Origin: Haplomitrium mnioides
Lineage: Eukaryota; Marchantiophyta; Haplomitriopsida; Calobryales
Direction of reading: 5' to 3'
NCBI GenBank assembly: GCA_049999725.1
Contig: JBNGIS010008724.1
Location: forward strand, 1-28,551
DNA: 28,551 bases
Under the pieces are notes generated by a model that did not search any database, was not told the DNA's origin, and worked only from the letters and a program-made list of their open reading frames with translations. Each line of letters opens with the position of its first letter. The first letter of the stretch is position 1. The translations under genes were made by a program, and so were the position numbers. This document shows, one piece after another, positions 10,100-21,763 of this stretch.

Positions 10100-10720
10100 T
10101 TAAATTGACTACTTAATCTTTTGCTTGCAAGGACTTTGATGTAAAACTGAAAACCTTTAGTGCACTTTGAATCAGATATAGAGCTTTGTACCCTCTTTAC
10201 TCTTATACTTTGATTCAAAAAATGAAATCATAAGCCTGCCTAGAGTTCACTACGGAAAAAAAACCTTAAATGCATCTAGACTCATATCTAGAACTCTAAA
10301 CTCTATGTACATATAAACTTTGATGCACAAGTCAAAACCTCACGGACACATAGAGTCTGCTGCAGAACTTAAAACCTATGTTGAGCATAGTCTTTGTTGT
10401 TGAGTGCTCTGATGTTGAACTTGGATTCCTATGTGAGCATAGATTTTAGTATGGAAGTCAAAGCCTTCCACATGCGCTAACTCTAGTATACAACCCAGAA
10501 CCTTCTACATTTAGGAACTACCATGTGGAACTTAGATTCTACATTGCTCAAAGACTCTCTTGTAGAACTCAAAACCTTTTGTTTGGGAGACTCTAATCCA
10601 AAACTTGGAGCTTGCTGCTTGTTTAAACTCTAAAGTTAATTTCTAAACCTACTAGCCTTTTTGATTTTGAACTATGGCTCATGTGCGTATATGAATCTTA
10701 GAGTTATAAATGACTTTGAA
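10100..10720. repeat. very degenerate minisatellite
   Basis: Words such as AGAACTCAAAACCT, CATAGAGTCTG and TATGTGAGCATAG recur irregularly, about every 30-50 bp. The composition resembles the better preserved arrays at 20280-20838 and 25150-25510, which suggests an old relative of those arrays. No gene is seen. Confidence 0.45.
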
Positions 10721-11500
10721 TTGCTGAAACCTTCTAAAAATTGACCACTTTACCTTTTACGCATATGGATTTTCAACTACAAAGGAAAGTTTTTTTCTTT
10801 CTTGAACTTCAAAATAGAGCTCTGAAATCCATGCAAGGTTTAGTTTTGTTAGTTATTGTGCTTTGGGATTCCAAACTAATTCTATTGACTTTTGGTCCGC
10901 TTGGGTTTTCCCTCAAGTTTCCTATTTCGTTTTAAAAAAAATAAGTTTCTATTGTCACCATGTCTATACACGCATTGGGTTTGTGTAACCAAATTTATTT
11001 TAAAATAACTTATTATGATGCATGTTTCAGTTTTTTGGCTTCAAAATGTACTCAATGAAAAATGCAAGTTTTTTGTGAAAATAAACCATAATTCCTGTAT
11101 ATTTTATTGATTTTGAGATTTCTAGTATTTTCATAAAAATTGTGAATATCATTTAATTTTGCATAATGAAATTGGTTCTTGCTTTATCAAGCTTGTTAAA
11201 ATGGGAAAAATGAAGTACAAAAACTCACGTAGTTTTGTTTTAAAAAGTAACTTCATCTTCTTGATTTTTGAGCTTGAAAACAACATTTTTTTTGGAAAAA
11301 AAAGTTCATGTTTTGAGTAGCTTGCTCTCGGTTAAAAGTAGCAGCTATTTTTATTGGATTTTAACTTCTTTTTTAGTCCTCTTCTAAGTGAGTATTTTGG
11401 ATGCATATGGTTGTAGAGTTGTTCTTTCTAAATTTTGAATCCAACTATAGTGGGCTATGTTTTGCATAGATTAGCCTCATCGGGTGTTGGATCTTTGATT
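10721..11500. other. AT-rich DNA without recognised features
   Basis: T-rich on the plus strand with many TTTT runs. The only open frame (10741-10935) has no recognisable product. I see nothing else here. Confidence 0.5.
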
Positions 11501-12641
11501 CAGAGGATGAATAATATAAACTCTTTTGAGTAAGAGGGTCAAGTTGGAATGTAGTTGGAGGGGATTGAGAAGAGCAAGAATGAGAGCTCATGCTAAAATC
11601 ATAGAGGTGAATCAAGGGTTGGCCTCTAACCACCCAAAGCTCACAATATTAAGCATCTTCAACTTTTGTGAAGAGTTTGTGTGGAGTGAGGCCAAAGATC
11701 TCCTCATGTTGCAAAGGCTTGTGCTCCCATGAATTGAGTTGCAAGAATCTCTGTTTTGGTGAGAGGAAGTGACTACACAAGTTTGGGTCAAAGAAAGAAT
11801 TCTCTTGATTAGAGCTATGGGTTGATGTGATTTTCACATATTTTTTCAAGGAAATGTTGTGACCAGTACTTGTTGTTCAGGTTTTGTCAAAAACTCCAAC
11901 ATTGATTTCCTCATCAAAAGCAAATTATTGACCAACCAACACCCATTTGAAGCTATTTTGTTTTCTTCACCATTGAGGGCATTTTCGATTTTGTTGAAGA
12001 GTTTATAAAATCAGATCATGAGCATGGCCCTCAAGTGCAGCTGATTTAGGCAAGGAGTATAGACTCTAGCAGTTGGAGCTGTTGCTAGTGGGATTACCCC
12101 AGTGGGTGTAGTTGTTTGCCACTCTATAGGCCCTTTGGCTGCAACATTGGCATTCACAACATGGGCGATTGTGGGCTACTATAGAGAGGTTTTATATTAG
12201 AGCATCATTTTCTCTTCTTTGTGGAGTTGGTGCCTTGTGTGATTGCATTCCAGCAAGTTGAGAACCTTGAGCAATATTCAATGGAGAAGTGCTTGGCTTG
12301 AGAGTAGCATGCATTCTATTTTGGAGCAAGATCAAAATAAGAGATCTGAATTTTTGATTCCAAGGATCAACAATTTATAGAGTGGACCACTCTTTTTTGG
12401 CACTAGAGACATGCTAAGGGTTTTGTTGGTCGGCAACATGACTGCATCACAAGAATTGAAGGTTAGAAAATCTATTGAGAAGATAGAGGGAGAAAAGTTA
12501 GCTGAGGAAGTATTCACAACCAACAATCTTTCACATGAAATTCGTACTTTGTTCAAAGGTAAGATTACAGCTCTAAACCAAGGAATGGGGGCTTGCATTA
12601 AAGGAGGTGATACAAAGTATATTGGAGCACAAAGTTTCTAA
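11500..12641 (+). pseudogene. unrecognised coding-like remnant
   Basis: The plus strand shows a series of protein-like segments broken by stops. One is about 11526-11732 (basic start SKRVKLECSW, then WSEAKDLLML). A second, at about 12065-12200, is a strongly hydrophobic segment (AVGAVASGITPVGVV and LAATLAFTTWAIVGYY) that could be a membrane hairpin. A third, 12411-12641, is an open frame rich in K and E (LRVLLVGNMTASQ, KSIEKIEGEKLAEEV). I do not recognise the family. The frames could belong to one decayed gene or a retroelement; the link between the three is an inference from their shared strand and spacing. Confidence 0.3.
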
Positions 12642-13439
12642 GTGAATCTTTGAACAAGACCTAGACAAGTCTTAGAAACATCATATTCTTTTTTGAAGGT
12701 ATGGGACAGAAAAACCTGATCTATGAAAAAAAAGAAATTCAACTAGAGCCCTTTGCTGAGTCATGCAAAGGTATTCAAAAGTACACCAGCAAGCTCCAAG
12801 TGTGCAGACTTTTTTGGAAGCAACAATCCTTTGAATTGAAGTAAGGAAATAGGAAAACTTGTTTGCAAATAAATTGAAAACCAGATCTGGAGATTTGCTT
12901 GTTGGAAAACATAAGTGAATTTCAGAAATATTTTTGTTTTCTATTCTAGTTGAAAGACACTAGAAGTGACAAGCCAAACATGAGTTAAGCACAAAGGAGA
13001 GAACCAAAAATCAGTCAAATTGTACTTCGGTGAAGAGAAAAAGTGTTTTTTTTTTAGTTTGATTTCAATTCTTATCTTAGGTTGAAAGGAAAACCAATCA
13101 ACTAGGGTTTGAAAGAGGAGTGCGCTTTATTCAAAGAAGAAGTAAAGGTATGCTTGTGTTGATTGACATACACTAGCCAAACTTGTGGAGAAGTGGTTGA
13201 GTAGCAGTACCTCAATCCGCGATTTGTTTAGGAGTTTCATTTTCGAGGGAGAAGATTAACATATTGTTGAAGCTAATTGAAGGTCAATAGGAAGCTAGTA
13301 AGTGGGAGACTGCAATATAGGTTCACTTGAACTGGTATGTAATTTCAACATGAGGTAAAAAAAAACGGATTAGTTGGTAAATGACCACATATAACTTAGA
13401 CAAAAAAGAAGGAAACACTTTCGAGCACTCAGGTTAGCT
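12642..13439. other. no recognised gene
   Basis: A-rich on the plus strand, with no open frame above 60 codons and no visible tandem repeat. It may be the 5' part of the retroelement remnant that follows, but I see no LTR or primer-binding site. Confidence 0.45.
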
Positions 13440-15769
13440 CCTTTTTGTTGTTGGATAAAGATGAGATGTATGAGGCCATGAAAAGCTCAAGAAGACTCAC
13501 TAGTATAGTGGGCATCATTGATTTGGATGATTTCATCAAGAAATTTGACATATAGTGTGACCTACAAACACTACGGAATGCTACTCTTTTTATACTTTTC
13601 ACGACATGGAAGGGTTTGTTTTAGCACTTAGAAAAGATGCCGATAGATGAGTATCATGACTTTTGATATGCTATTTGACTAAGATTGAGGAATGGAGACA
13701 ATACTAGTCACCCAATTATGTCTCTATCACCTATGGTGGAAGAGCAAGTGCCTATTACCATGCCATGCTTTCTGTGTCTTCTAGTGACACTAGTCATAAT
13801 ATTTGTGCTTCAAAGGCAAGAGATGCCTTTAGTATACCCATGCCAATGAGTGTAGTAGAGAGTGGAGGTATTCTAATGTTTAACACTGTTTTAAAATTTT
13901 TGAGTTGTTGAAACATAACTACTAAAGAGTGAAGACAAACAAGTTGAAGAGTCTTTAGAAGTTCCAGCACAAGATTGGATAGAGTTTGAGAGAAGCATAC
14001 ACAAGGATGAGAAAACTCATGAGTGTCACAAAGGGAGTGATAGAGGCCCAAGTCATCCAGTTTTGGTATGCCATTCTTGACAAATATTTGAGGAGGAGAG
14101 TGAGATTTGCCACTCTTCATAGGGACTATGATCCTACCTAAACTATTGTGTTTGCCAAAATTTGTATCTTCATCTCTATCCAAATCACAGTCTATCCAAA
14201 TAAAGAATCAGAAGGCTAGAGAGGAGTCAAGTGGACAATCTAGTAGTAGAAGAGCCATGTCTACCTATGTTAGATAGAAATCAAGTTGTTGGGTTTGTGA
14301 TGGTGATAACAATCAAAGAGATCGTGCGGAGTGGAAGAAACAAAGAAAAAAAATCAAGCTAGTAGCAATGTAATCATTGTGAAGTAATGAGTTACACTTA
14401 AGATAGATGTTTTTCCCTTCACCTTGAATGACAAGAAGGAGCTCACACAAGTGAGCAAGGAGAGAAGATAAAGGTGGTTGTGGTTAAAGAACACCACCTG
14501 CTGCAAGAGTTCCAGCAAGTGCTCCAATTGCCACTGTAGATCCTAAGGATGCTAGGATTGTGCAACTAGAGCAACAATTGAATATTATGGCTACTACTCA
14601 AGCTAGACCAACTTTTGGTTTTGAAGCATCTATATCTTTTGGAGCATATTGAGGTTTGGCTGAATGGGATTTATGTGTGGGGGACATCTGACACTAATGC
14701 ATGAACAGCGGTGACAAGAGGAGTAGAGAAGGCTCTTAAACATAGGAGAGCAACAGTGGAGTTGGATCCTCATAGGGGGTTACTCACTAGAATGTAAAGC
14801 TTCTACATTCTTTTCAATTAATAGAATTGGTGAGGAAAACTTCTATGCACCCAATTCATGCTTCCTAAAATGGATATAAGTCAACTGAAGTGGAAGAGGG
14901 TGTTTCTTCAACCATGGATATTGTTAGATAAGTGGTAAAAAAAACCATTGTTTTTAGCTATAGATGTGTTGACCAGGGGTGTTAATCTAGTTGAAGTGTT
15001 TGAGTTGGTAGCCATATTATGTGGAGAGACTTAGAGTGCTCTTTCTAGTATGGAGATGAGACCAGTGATTTGTATAACAAAGAAAATTGCCTCTACCTTG
15101 GGAGGTGAGACATGGCATGTTATTGAGGCTAAGTTGGTGGATCTCTTAACTTGGCATGCAAATGAGAGAACACAATTTAGACTCAGTGTGGTGTCATTGG
15201 ACAATTAGAAGGGTATCTTTCAGTTGATTGGGCTCTCATGTGGGATATATCAACTAGAGAGGGTGTTGTTGGATACAGGTGCTCAGCCTGTCATGTTGGG
15301 CAAATCAATAGTGTAGGGATTGGGACTGTAACTAGAAAATATAGAGGTATTTTTACTTCCAATCGAGACTTCAATAGGAAGCCCTTTCCCCCCACAATAG
15401 GTCACACAAAGGGAGATTGAGCTTAGAGTGTAAAATGATCATGCCATAGATAACTTTTGGATGAGAGTTTGGGCTATCTTGACTAAAGATGAGTCCTATA
15501 ATGTGTTTGTAGGTTGTAGAGTACTTTACCCTATGGGATTCGCTATTGATTTCTGGGATGAGTTGGTGTCCTATCGACCTGGATGGCAGTCTAAAGAGGT
15601 ATGTGTGAGCAAGTTGCTTGTAAAATTTAGTGGACCAATCGAGGGTTTAAAAACAAAATCACATCCACTTTCTTTGGCAACATTGAGTAGTGTGATGGTG
15701 AAATGTGCTGATTTACTAGAAGGGACTGCATGTGTAGAAGATGTCCTTTTCATTACAAAGACACCTTAG
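13440..15769 (+). pseudogene. gag-protease remnant of a second retroelement
   Basis: From about 13460 the plus strand has gag-like fragments with many stops. A broken zinc knuckle lies at 14287-14325 (CWVCDGDNNQRD). At 15045-15230 the segments ITKKIASTLGGETWH, LLTWHANERTQF and FQLIGL are recognisable. The protease active site is at about 15262-15310: LLDTGAQPVMLGKS with the catalytic D-T-G-A intact, then a stop. The 15461-15769 frame continues with NVFVGCRVLYPMGF and SYRPGWQS, matching the end of retropepsin-like proteins I associate with non-angiosperm plants. No RT, integrase or LTR was found nearby, so the element is either truncated or of a type without them here. Confidence 0.7.
14287..14325 (+). 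other. decayed zinc knuckle
   Basis: The codons give C-W-V-C-D-G-D-N-N-Q-R-D-R. In the C-x2-C-x3-H-x4-C pattern of this family the His is replaced by Asn (AAC) and the last Cys by Arg (CGT), each a single-base change. It supports a gag origin for the surrounding sequence. Confidence 0.65.
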
Positions 15770-16330
15770 TAGTATAAGGTGCAATAGTCAATTTCAAGAA
15801 ATGTGAACAAACTTCTTTAAAGTGATAAGAGGCCATGGAAAAAACAAGAATTTGAATTGGTTGATGTAACTTGGCAAGATTCTTTGGCACTACCATTTGG
15901 ATTAAATGATTTAAGAGTAGAAAGCAATTAGAATTTCAAGATTCTTGTTCTCAAAAAAGTTTCTTTATTAGACAACAATGTGAGAAACTTTCAAATCATC
16001 ATTTTGATGATTTGAGGCGTTGGAAAACCAAGATCATCAAGTGTAATGGCTACTATTTTGGGCAAAAACATACCTACTATTCAACAAGATATGTCAATAG
16101 ATAAAGATCATAAGAGCGCCTCTTATGAGCAAATAAGATCAAGAAGTGAATTTTATACATGCATAGGATCCAAGACTCAACCTTATGAACGTATAGGATC
16201 TAACTTACCAATCAAGTAATCAAAGTTAATTCCTTCTAGAGATTTTCAAAACACCAAGCCCACTATGAAAAAAAGAGTTTGACACTCTAACCAAACTTCA
16301 TTTTAATGGACCAGAGCTCTTCCATTGTGA
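15770..16330 (+). other. region downstream of the protease remnant
   Basis: Two adjacent TAG codons follow the protease frame. A short protein-like piece at about 15829-15930 (FELVDVTWQDSLALPFGL) may continue the same polyprotein. From 16100 to 16215, words like CATGCATAGGATCCAAGACT and GAACGTATAGGATCTAAC resemble the minisatellite words elsewhere in the window. No other feature is visible. Confidence 0.35.
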
Positions 16331-16539
16331 TTCAAAAAAAAGAAAGATACCTTGAAGTCTACTAGTTGGCAATCAAGTTGCAATCATCTTAATGTTTTTG
16401 AGGTGTCTTTGTTGATAACCGATGAAGACGACAAAGTCTATAATCAAAATATGTTTTTCTACAAGTCTAAGAACATTAAATCAAATGAACAATTCAATTT
16501 TGATTGTGATATATTATCAACGTTAGCAACACTCAATTG

Positions 16540-17200
16540 AAAAGTGAATTCTACTCAAGTTGGACTTGAAACCAAGACTGCAAAGACCTCTTGAAACAAA
16601 AACCAACTTTTGGAATTGTTAGATGACAGTTTAGACAATGATGAAGGCAATGATTCTCAATCATAAAATATTTCTCTAGAGTATTTTCCAAGGGCTCCAA
16701 CTCTAAGAAAAACAATTTCCTTATGTTCAAGATTTTGGTGATGATTCTATTTTGGCTTTTTTGAGCTCTCTTACAACTCAAACTTGTCAACCTATATTGA
16801 AAAACAAATTTTCAAAACTGAAAAATATATTCGATGATGCATAAGATCTTGAAGATAATGCTTTGTTTTCAATGGCAGAATTTTTATAAAGACCAAATTG
16901 ACCAACCAAACATAAGAGTTCTTTATCAGAGCCAAAAACAAAATTGGTAAATTCTTTACATGACAATTCTTTGTCAAAAGCTGATCATGACGAAAGCTTT
17001 AAGAAGAAAAAACTCAATCCGGTATCAATTTTGAAATTGAGGAGAATTTCATGTTGCCAAAATAATTGTTTGTTATTGTGCAAGACATATTTTTTAAGAG
17101 ATGGAAGAGACACATACTTTTGAAAAAGCATGAAGAATTGAGATATCACATTACAATAGAGAATACCAACAAATAGTTCCAACCTTGACAATCAATTTAC
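16540..17200 (+). pseudogene. unrecognised remnant with an acidic part and a Cys cluster
   Basis: Plus-strand fragments read LLELLDDSLDNDEGND near 16615, then serine- and acid-rich pieces in a second frame to about 17000. A basic, cysteine-rich segment lies at about 17029-17125 (LKLRRISCCQNNC, then LLLCKTYFLRDGRD), with Cys spacing C-C-x3-C-x4-C. This order (acidic N-terminus, then a Cys cluster next to basic residues) looks like the front part of a transposon protein. It could belong with the coding repeat at 19746, which is on the same strand, but the two are 2.5 kb apart and I cannot show that they were joined. Confidence 0.3.
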
Positions 17201-17693
17201 TCTGCCTAACAGCACCATTGTATATAAAAAAGACTTCAAATTGATATTTTCTATAGGGAATAATAAAATCCAAAGGATGTGCTACAATAAGGTGGAGGCA
17301 ATGGAAAGGAGAAGTAGAAGATATCACGGTGTCTCTCCCAACTAGATCCTAACGAGCAAATTTTTGCAACAGGTCTAAAGCAAACTTCAGCAAGTCTCAA
17401 GCATTTCTGGCAACACCTAGGGTCTAAAGCAATTCTTGGCTTAGAGAGAACCTGAATTACAGCTTGGGAAATAGTGGGCTAATCTTGCAAGAACACATAG
17501 ATTAAGACATACATCTAGATATTAAAAACCATGAATAACATAAATCTGAAATTGGTACATAATTTAAGTTATACAAAATAAAGTGTCAAGGGTTGAAGCA
17601 ATACAAAATTCACTTCAACTAACAAAGAAAACTCAAAACTGTAGGATGGCCAAATCCTTGCTTTCAATTTTCTAATCTCCTTTTTTGCCTTAG
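17201..17693. other. no recognised gene
   Basis: Two similar phrases (AGGTCTAAAGCAAACTTC and AGGGTCTAAAGCAATTC) stand about 45 bp apart near 17370-17430, each followed by related CTTGGC or CAGCAAG words. Otherwise nothing is seen. Confidence 0.45.
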
Positions 17694-18565
17694 CTAGTTC
17701 CCACACCATATACACACCACAAAAAATATTAACACAAAACAACCAGCCACCAGCTCTTCACCATCAATGGAATCTTTGAATAGAACTTTATCTCTCCTCA
17801 ATATTGCAGCTACCACATGTCCAACCTCATAGCATAATTTTGCCTCATCATTTCCATGGAAACACTGATTTCTAGCCTTTCTACTTTCAGCTCTTGTCAA
17901 GATTTGTAAGAAAATAGCACTCTCAGTAATTGACAGCATCAGCCCAACCCTATGACTCAACATTCTGCACACCCTCACCTTCCTCATCAAACTCTCAGAA
18001 CTAGTAGAGAGTGCTTTATCCTTGAACAAGGGGTTGGTTGCATATAGGCATGTACATTTTACCTCCACCTCCCACACAACCAGCACCTCTATTGCTTCAT
18101 CTTACTCATAGCATATTTCCTCTCACAGCACTTCAGCTCATGTCAGATGTTTCTCATCCCACTTCACAAAATCCCTACCAAAATCATCCCGCCACCAGTC
18201 CCATTAATTCAACTCTGAGATCTTTTATCATCCATATAAGCATATAAAGATATGGCAGCCAGTACTAGGATACCCCAAAACCTATGTAGCAAGCACAAAT
18301 GACTCTATATTATCCAACACAACTAGATTTAGTATTTCTTTGAAGTTTCCTCTATTGTTTCCTCCTTTCTTGTTCTTCCTGTGGTAATCAAGAGCCTTGC
18401 ATTCCCTGTGCAACAAGTCCATGACCAAGGCAGAGGTAGCCTCCTTCTTATCAACAAAAACTTTTCACCACACCCCTCAAATTTACATGTATTTGTTTGC
18501 TCACGAGCCAATCTTCTATGAGCATTTTCTTCCTCTTCTAACCAAACATTATATGACTTGCCCAT
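17694..18565 (-). pseudogene. unrecognised minus-strand coding remnant
   Basis: On the minus strand, 18086-17694 is open for 130 codons, long for sequence this AT-rich. The product has SSESLMRKVRVCRML, then ITESAIFLQILTRAESRKA, NDEAKLCYEVGHVVAAILRR and a C-terminal hydrophobic stretch FVLIFFVVCIWCGN. Upstream, the minus strand gives a basic piece at about 18450-18330 (VDKKEATSALVMDLLHRE and HRKNKKG) in one frame and another open frame at 18565-18329. The pieces suggest one decayed gene with frameshifts. I do not recognise the family. The opposite-strand frame at 18397-18714 is taken as a shadow. Confidence 0.35.
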
Positions 18566-19745
18566 CTCAGTGCATCTTCAACATGCCTACCTCAGTTTTT
18601 GTTTTTTATACAACAAACATGTGGGAATTCCTTCACTGCAATACTAGCAATGTAGGCATTGGACTAAACGACAAAAACTTCCTTTTCTTATCATCTACCT
18701 CTCACTCAGATTAGAGCTCTTTTTGGGCTTGCCAAACTCACCACATTCTAGAAATGGGCATGCTAATAGCCCCGCAGCTTTGATCTACAAGTTGTCAAGA
18801 CCCTTCAAGCAAAAATCACCTGTGCACACAATTACATCCCGTGCAAAAACGTGGCTATCCATCCAATGCTTATGGCCTGCAATACCCTTGACGAATTCAC
18901 AACAACTAATTTTTTTATGCTCTCACTCAACCAAAACCCAGCACCCTATCACTCAACCCTCTTATCCTCCTCCATGTTGTACTGACAAAGTACCATTGCT
19001 GCTATATTTGACAATGTTTTTTGTTGTAGCCCAACAAGACTACCCTATTCCTTGTTTGATCTCCTTGTGATCGATATAGCATGGCTCAGCTACGTACAAC
19101 ATGGCTTCCCTTTATGAATTCTCTTCCGGCACACAGCCCACACCACGTCTTCAAGTTCAAATAGGGCTTCCATGAAATCTACTCAACAAATGTCTGCTAT
19201 GCTCTACGACATCACCTACTAACCTGATGCTTGCATTTCAATTGAACCAGCATTATTATTCAAGCGTTTTTCGGATCAACCTCTGCTCGATTCACAAATT
19301 TCCACCTGCAGTCAATACTTCTAGCACTCACCAACATTGCACCTTGCCATGTTCAAATAAAACAACCAAAAAAGAAGAACATCAAAGTTGGTATTAAGAT
19401 GATAAGCTCCTTGCCTCAAAACCTCCTTTTATCTTCTCTTTTACATGCAATTATGACCCTCCCAGTTGTAATATAGTTTTAACAAAGACCCTTCCACTTG
19501 TTAAGACCCTCTCGGTCTTTAGAAGATCAAGAAGGGGAAGGAAAAATTGTTAACCCCCTTCTTTTCATGCTTCTAGGTCAGCCTCAATCAACACTCTTTA
19601 CCGACATATGGGCTCTATTAACAACCTCAAAATTGCTTCATCTGGACTCAAGACATAGAAAATTTGATGTTAGCTGGCTCCTTTTTCTCCTTCCAAGCTC
19701 TTCATAGAGCTTACTCAGTTTGTTGCCTTTGAATGCAAAAATATA
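18566..19745. other. no recognised gene
   Basis: CT-rich on the plus strand. The plus-strand frame at 18723-19070 (115 codons) is low in complexity and has no recognised motif. Minus-strand fragments such as EALFELEDVVWAVCRKRI near 19170-19130 may extend the remnant at 17694-18565, but they are too short to call. Confidence 0.35.
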
Positions 19746-20115
19746 CAAAGTCTCAAGAATGCAAATCCTAGAGGTACTTTTGGAAATAGAGAACTATCTA
19801 CAAAAGGAGCATTCATGCATGAGTAGATGCATGAATTTTTTCAAAGACATTGTCAGAGAATGCTGACTCATGAAATTTATAATTTACTAGATAGTTTTAC
19901 CAAATGGGAAGTTAATAACTACTATACAACTTATTTGAAAGAGAAGGACCCCAATTGCATTCTAAGTTTTTTTTAGTTTTGCAAAGCATTGGAAAACATT
20001 TTTTTCTAAATGTCAAAATTCCTAAATGCAATATATTTGTTGTTTTTGAAATGTGTGAAGAATTTAAATCGATGTAAGAGAAATCCATTTTGTAGTCCAA
20101 CAAAGGTAATAAACT
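19746..20115 (+). pseudogene. decayed coding repeat, copy 2
   Basis: It matches 862-1260 over its length (shared words include CTCA.GAATGCAAATCCTAGAG, GAAATAGAGAA.TATCTAC and ACTTATTTGAAAGAGAA). In frame pieces it reads THEIYNLLDSFTKWEV, YYTTYLKEKDPNCILSF, then NVKIPKCN.FVVFEMCEEFKSM. The conserved C-x2-C of copy 1 is F-x2-C here. The two copies carry different stops and indels. A 93-bp tandem array follows shortly after, whereas copy 1 is followed by a single related unit. Confidence 0.5.
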
Positions 20116-20279
20116 GCTTTGGCTTTTGAAATCAAAGATTATTATAATGCTATTTTTGTTTGTTATCTAAGAAGCTTCTTTGATAACTTTGAAGAGTTCA
20201 AGCTTATAGAACTCATTGAGCGCACATGTATAAGTCTTGGAGAGATTAGAAATCGTCATTTTTAAACTTTAAATATGCA

Positions 20280-20838
20280 TATGTTTGTGATTCTATGCAC
20301 GAACAGGATTTGTTGTTAGTGGTTTGAATCTCGAAGGGACCTAGAATCAAAGCTAGCATTGAAATTGTTGTTGTTGTTTGCAACCCTATACGTGCATAGG
20401 TTTTGTTATTGTTGGTTTGAATCCTACGCACACATAGAGTCAAAGCAAGTGTAGGAATTGTTGTTGTTGTTTGTGACCCTAAGCGTGCATAGGTTTTTTT
20501 TGCTGTTGGTTTGAATCCTATGCACAGATAGAGTCAAAGCGGGCCTAAGGCATAGGAGTTGTTGTTGTTGTTGTTTGTGATTATATGCATATATAGGTTT
20601 TGTTATTGTAGGTTTGAATCATATGCCCACCTAGAGTCAAAGTGAGTCTAAGAATTGTTATTCTTGTTGTTGACCCAATGCACGCATAGGTTTCTTTATT
20701 GTTGGTTTCAATCTTAGACATGTTTAGAGTCAAAGTAAGCTTAAACATTGTTGATGTTGTTTGTCATCATGTGTGCACCTAGGGTTTGTTATTGTTGGCT
20801 TGAATTTTATGTGCGTTTAGAGTCAAAATAAGCCTAAC
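20280..20838. repeat. minisatellite, about 6 units of about 93 bp
   Basis: Each unit runs TTGTTGTTGTTTG, CCCTATGCGTGCATAGG, TTTTGTTATTGTTGG, TTTGAATCCTATGCACAC, ATAGAGTCAAAGCAAGCCTA. Unit starts are near 20365, 20458, 20559, 20655 and 20748, with a degenerate first unit from about 20280. Each unit has two palindromic words around TATGCRYGCATA. A single relative lies at 1585-1690. The array ends exactly where the methyltransferase repeat unit begins (20839). Confidence 0.85.
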
Positions 20839-21763
20839 AACCGCTACTTTGATCTAAGAACCACTACTAAGTTCCCATTTGATTTTGCACTAAAGAAATG
20901 TTTTTTCAAATTTGTGCTTCAAAAATTACTTTTGTTAATAGTCAAGAATTCTTTTACCAAAAAATCCTTTAACCTGAAATTTGCTTTATTCAAATACCTA
21001 TTGTATTTTGGAAAAAGCTTTATGCTCAATATTTGGTAAAAAGATAAATATAAAAATATTGTATTATAGTCAAATAAGAAAACTAGAGGGAATATTGAAA
21101 AAACATGTTAAAACTTAAATTGCAATATTCTAATATTTTCGTATAATTTTTAAAAGACCTTTAAGATACAAAACCCTAAACATTTACAAGAAAATGTTTA
21201 AAAAAAAAGAATGACACAATAAACACTGACATATAAATCTCTAACTTGCTAAGAGATGCTTTGAACTTCTAGTTACTTATAGAACAAATAAAAACCAAAA
21301 AGAAGAGCTATGCTTGCATAGACTTCAAACTCACATATCTTTGACACTCCTATACATGCATACTATCAATCACTTGTAACTCACACAAATGAATTCTAGA
21401 AACAAAATCACAAAAATGACTCATGTGAATTATGATATCGTAATTCAAGACTATAATAAATGTAATATGGAGATAACCAAAACAATTAAAAAACTTATGA
21501 TGGAAGATAATTTGTGCAAAAATATCAATCAATCGAACAGGAAAGTCTATGCTAGCATAGACTTTCTTGCTTAATTTTACAAAAGGTAAGAAGTTTTATT
21601 CAAAAATCACTTATTGAAAAAAAAAGTAGATCGTCACGCAGACACTTAATAACTTATACATTGAATGTTGCTATAATCAAAGATCCTTTACTAAAATAAA
21701 AGAGACCTTACAAAAGAGGATATTTATTTTAAAAGAAACACTTTACAATATAAAAAATGTACA
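20839..21763 (-). repeat. downstream spacer of methyltransferase copy A
   Basis: Reading the minus strand, this lies after the stop of copy A and ends at the shared terminus AACCGCTACTTTG (plus strand 20839). The part near 21541-21610 (TAGCATAGACTTTC, then TTTTATTCAAAAATCA) matches the corresponding part of the spacers of copies B (about 23610-23670) and C (about 27320-27380). It lacks the 50-bp tandem units of the other two. Confidence 0.65.
21541..21566. repeat. perfect 26-bp palindrome
   Basis: The left half GAAAGTCTATGCT is followed with no spacer by its exact reverse complement AGCATAGACTTTC. After one mismatch two more base pairs extend it on each side. The corresponding place in spacers B and C reads CTTCCATGCCAGCATAGACTTC and CTTCCATACAAGCATAGACC, so only copy A is fully palindromic. 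Confidence 0.95.

Noticed and set aside
13794-14183. Minus-strand open frame of 129 codons
   Set aside because: It is antisense to the gag remnant, whose plus-strand zinc knuckle and protease show the true orientation. No motif is recognised.
20400-20540. tRNA-like B box (GGTTTGAATCC)
   Set aside because: It recurs as part of the 93-bp unit, and no acceptor stem, anticodon arm or A box is present.
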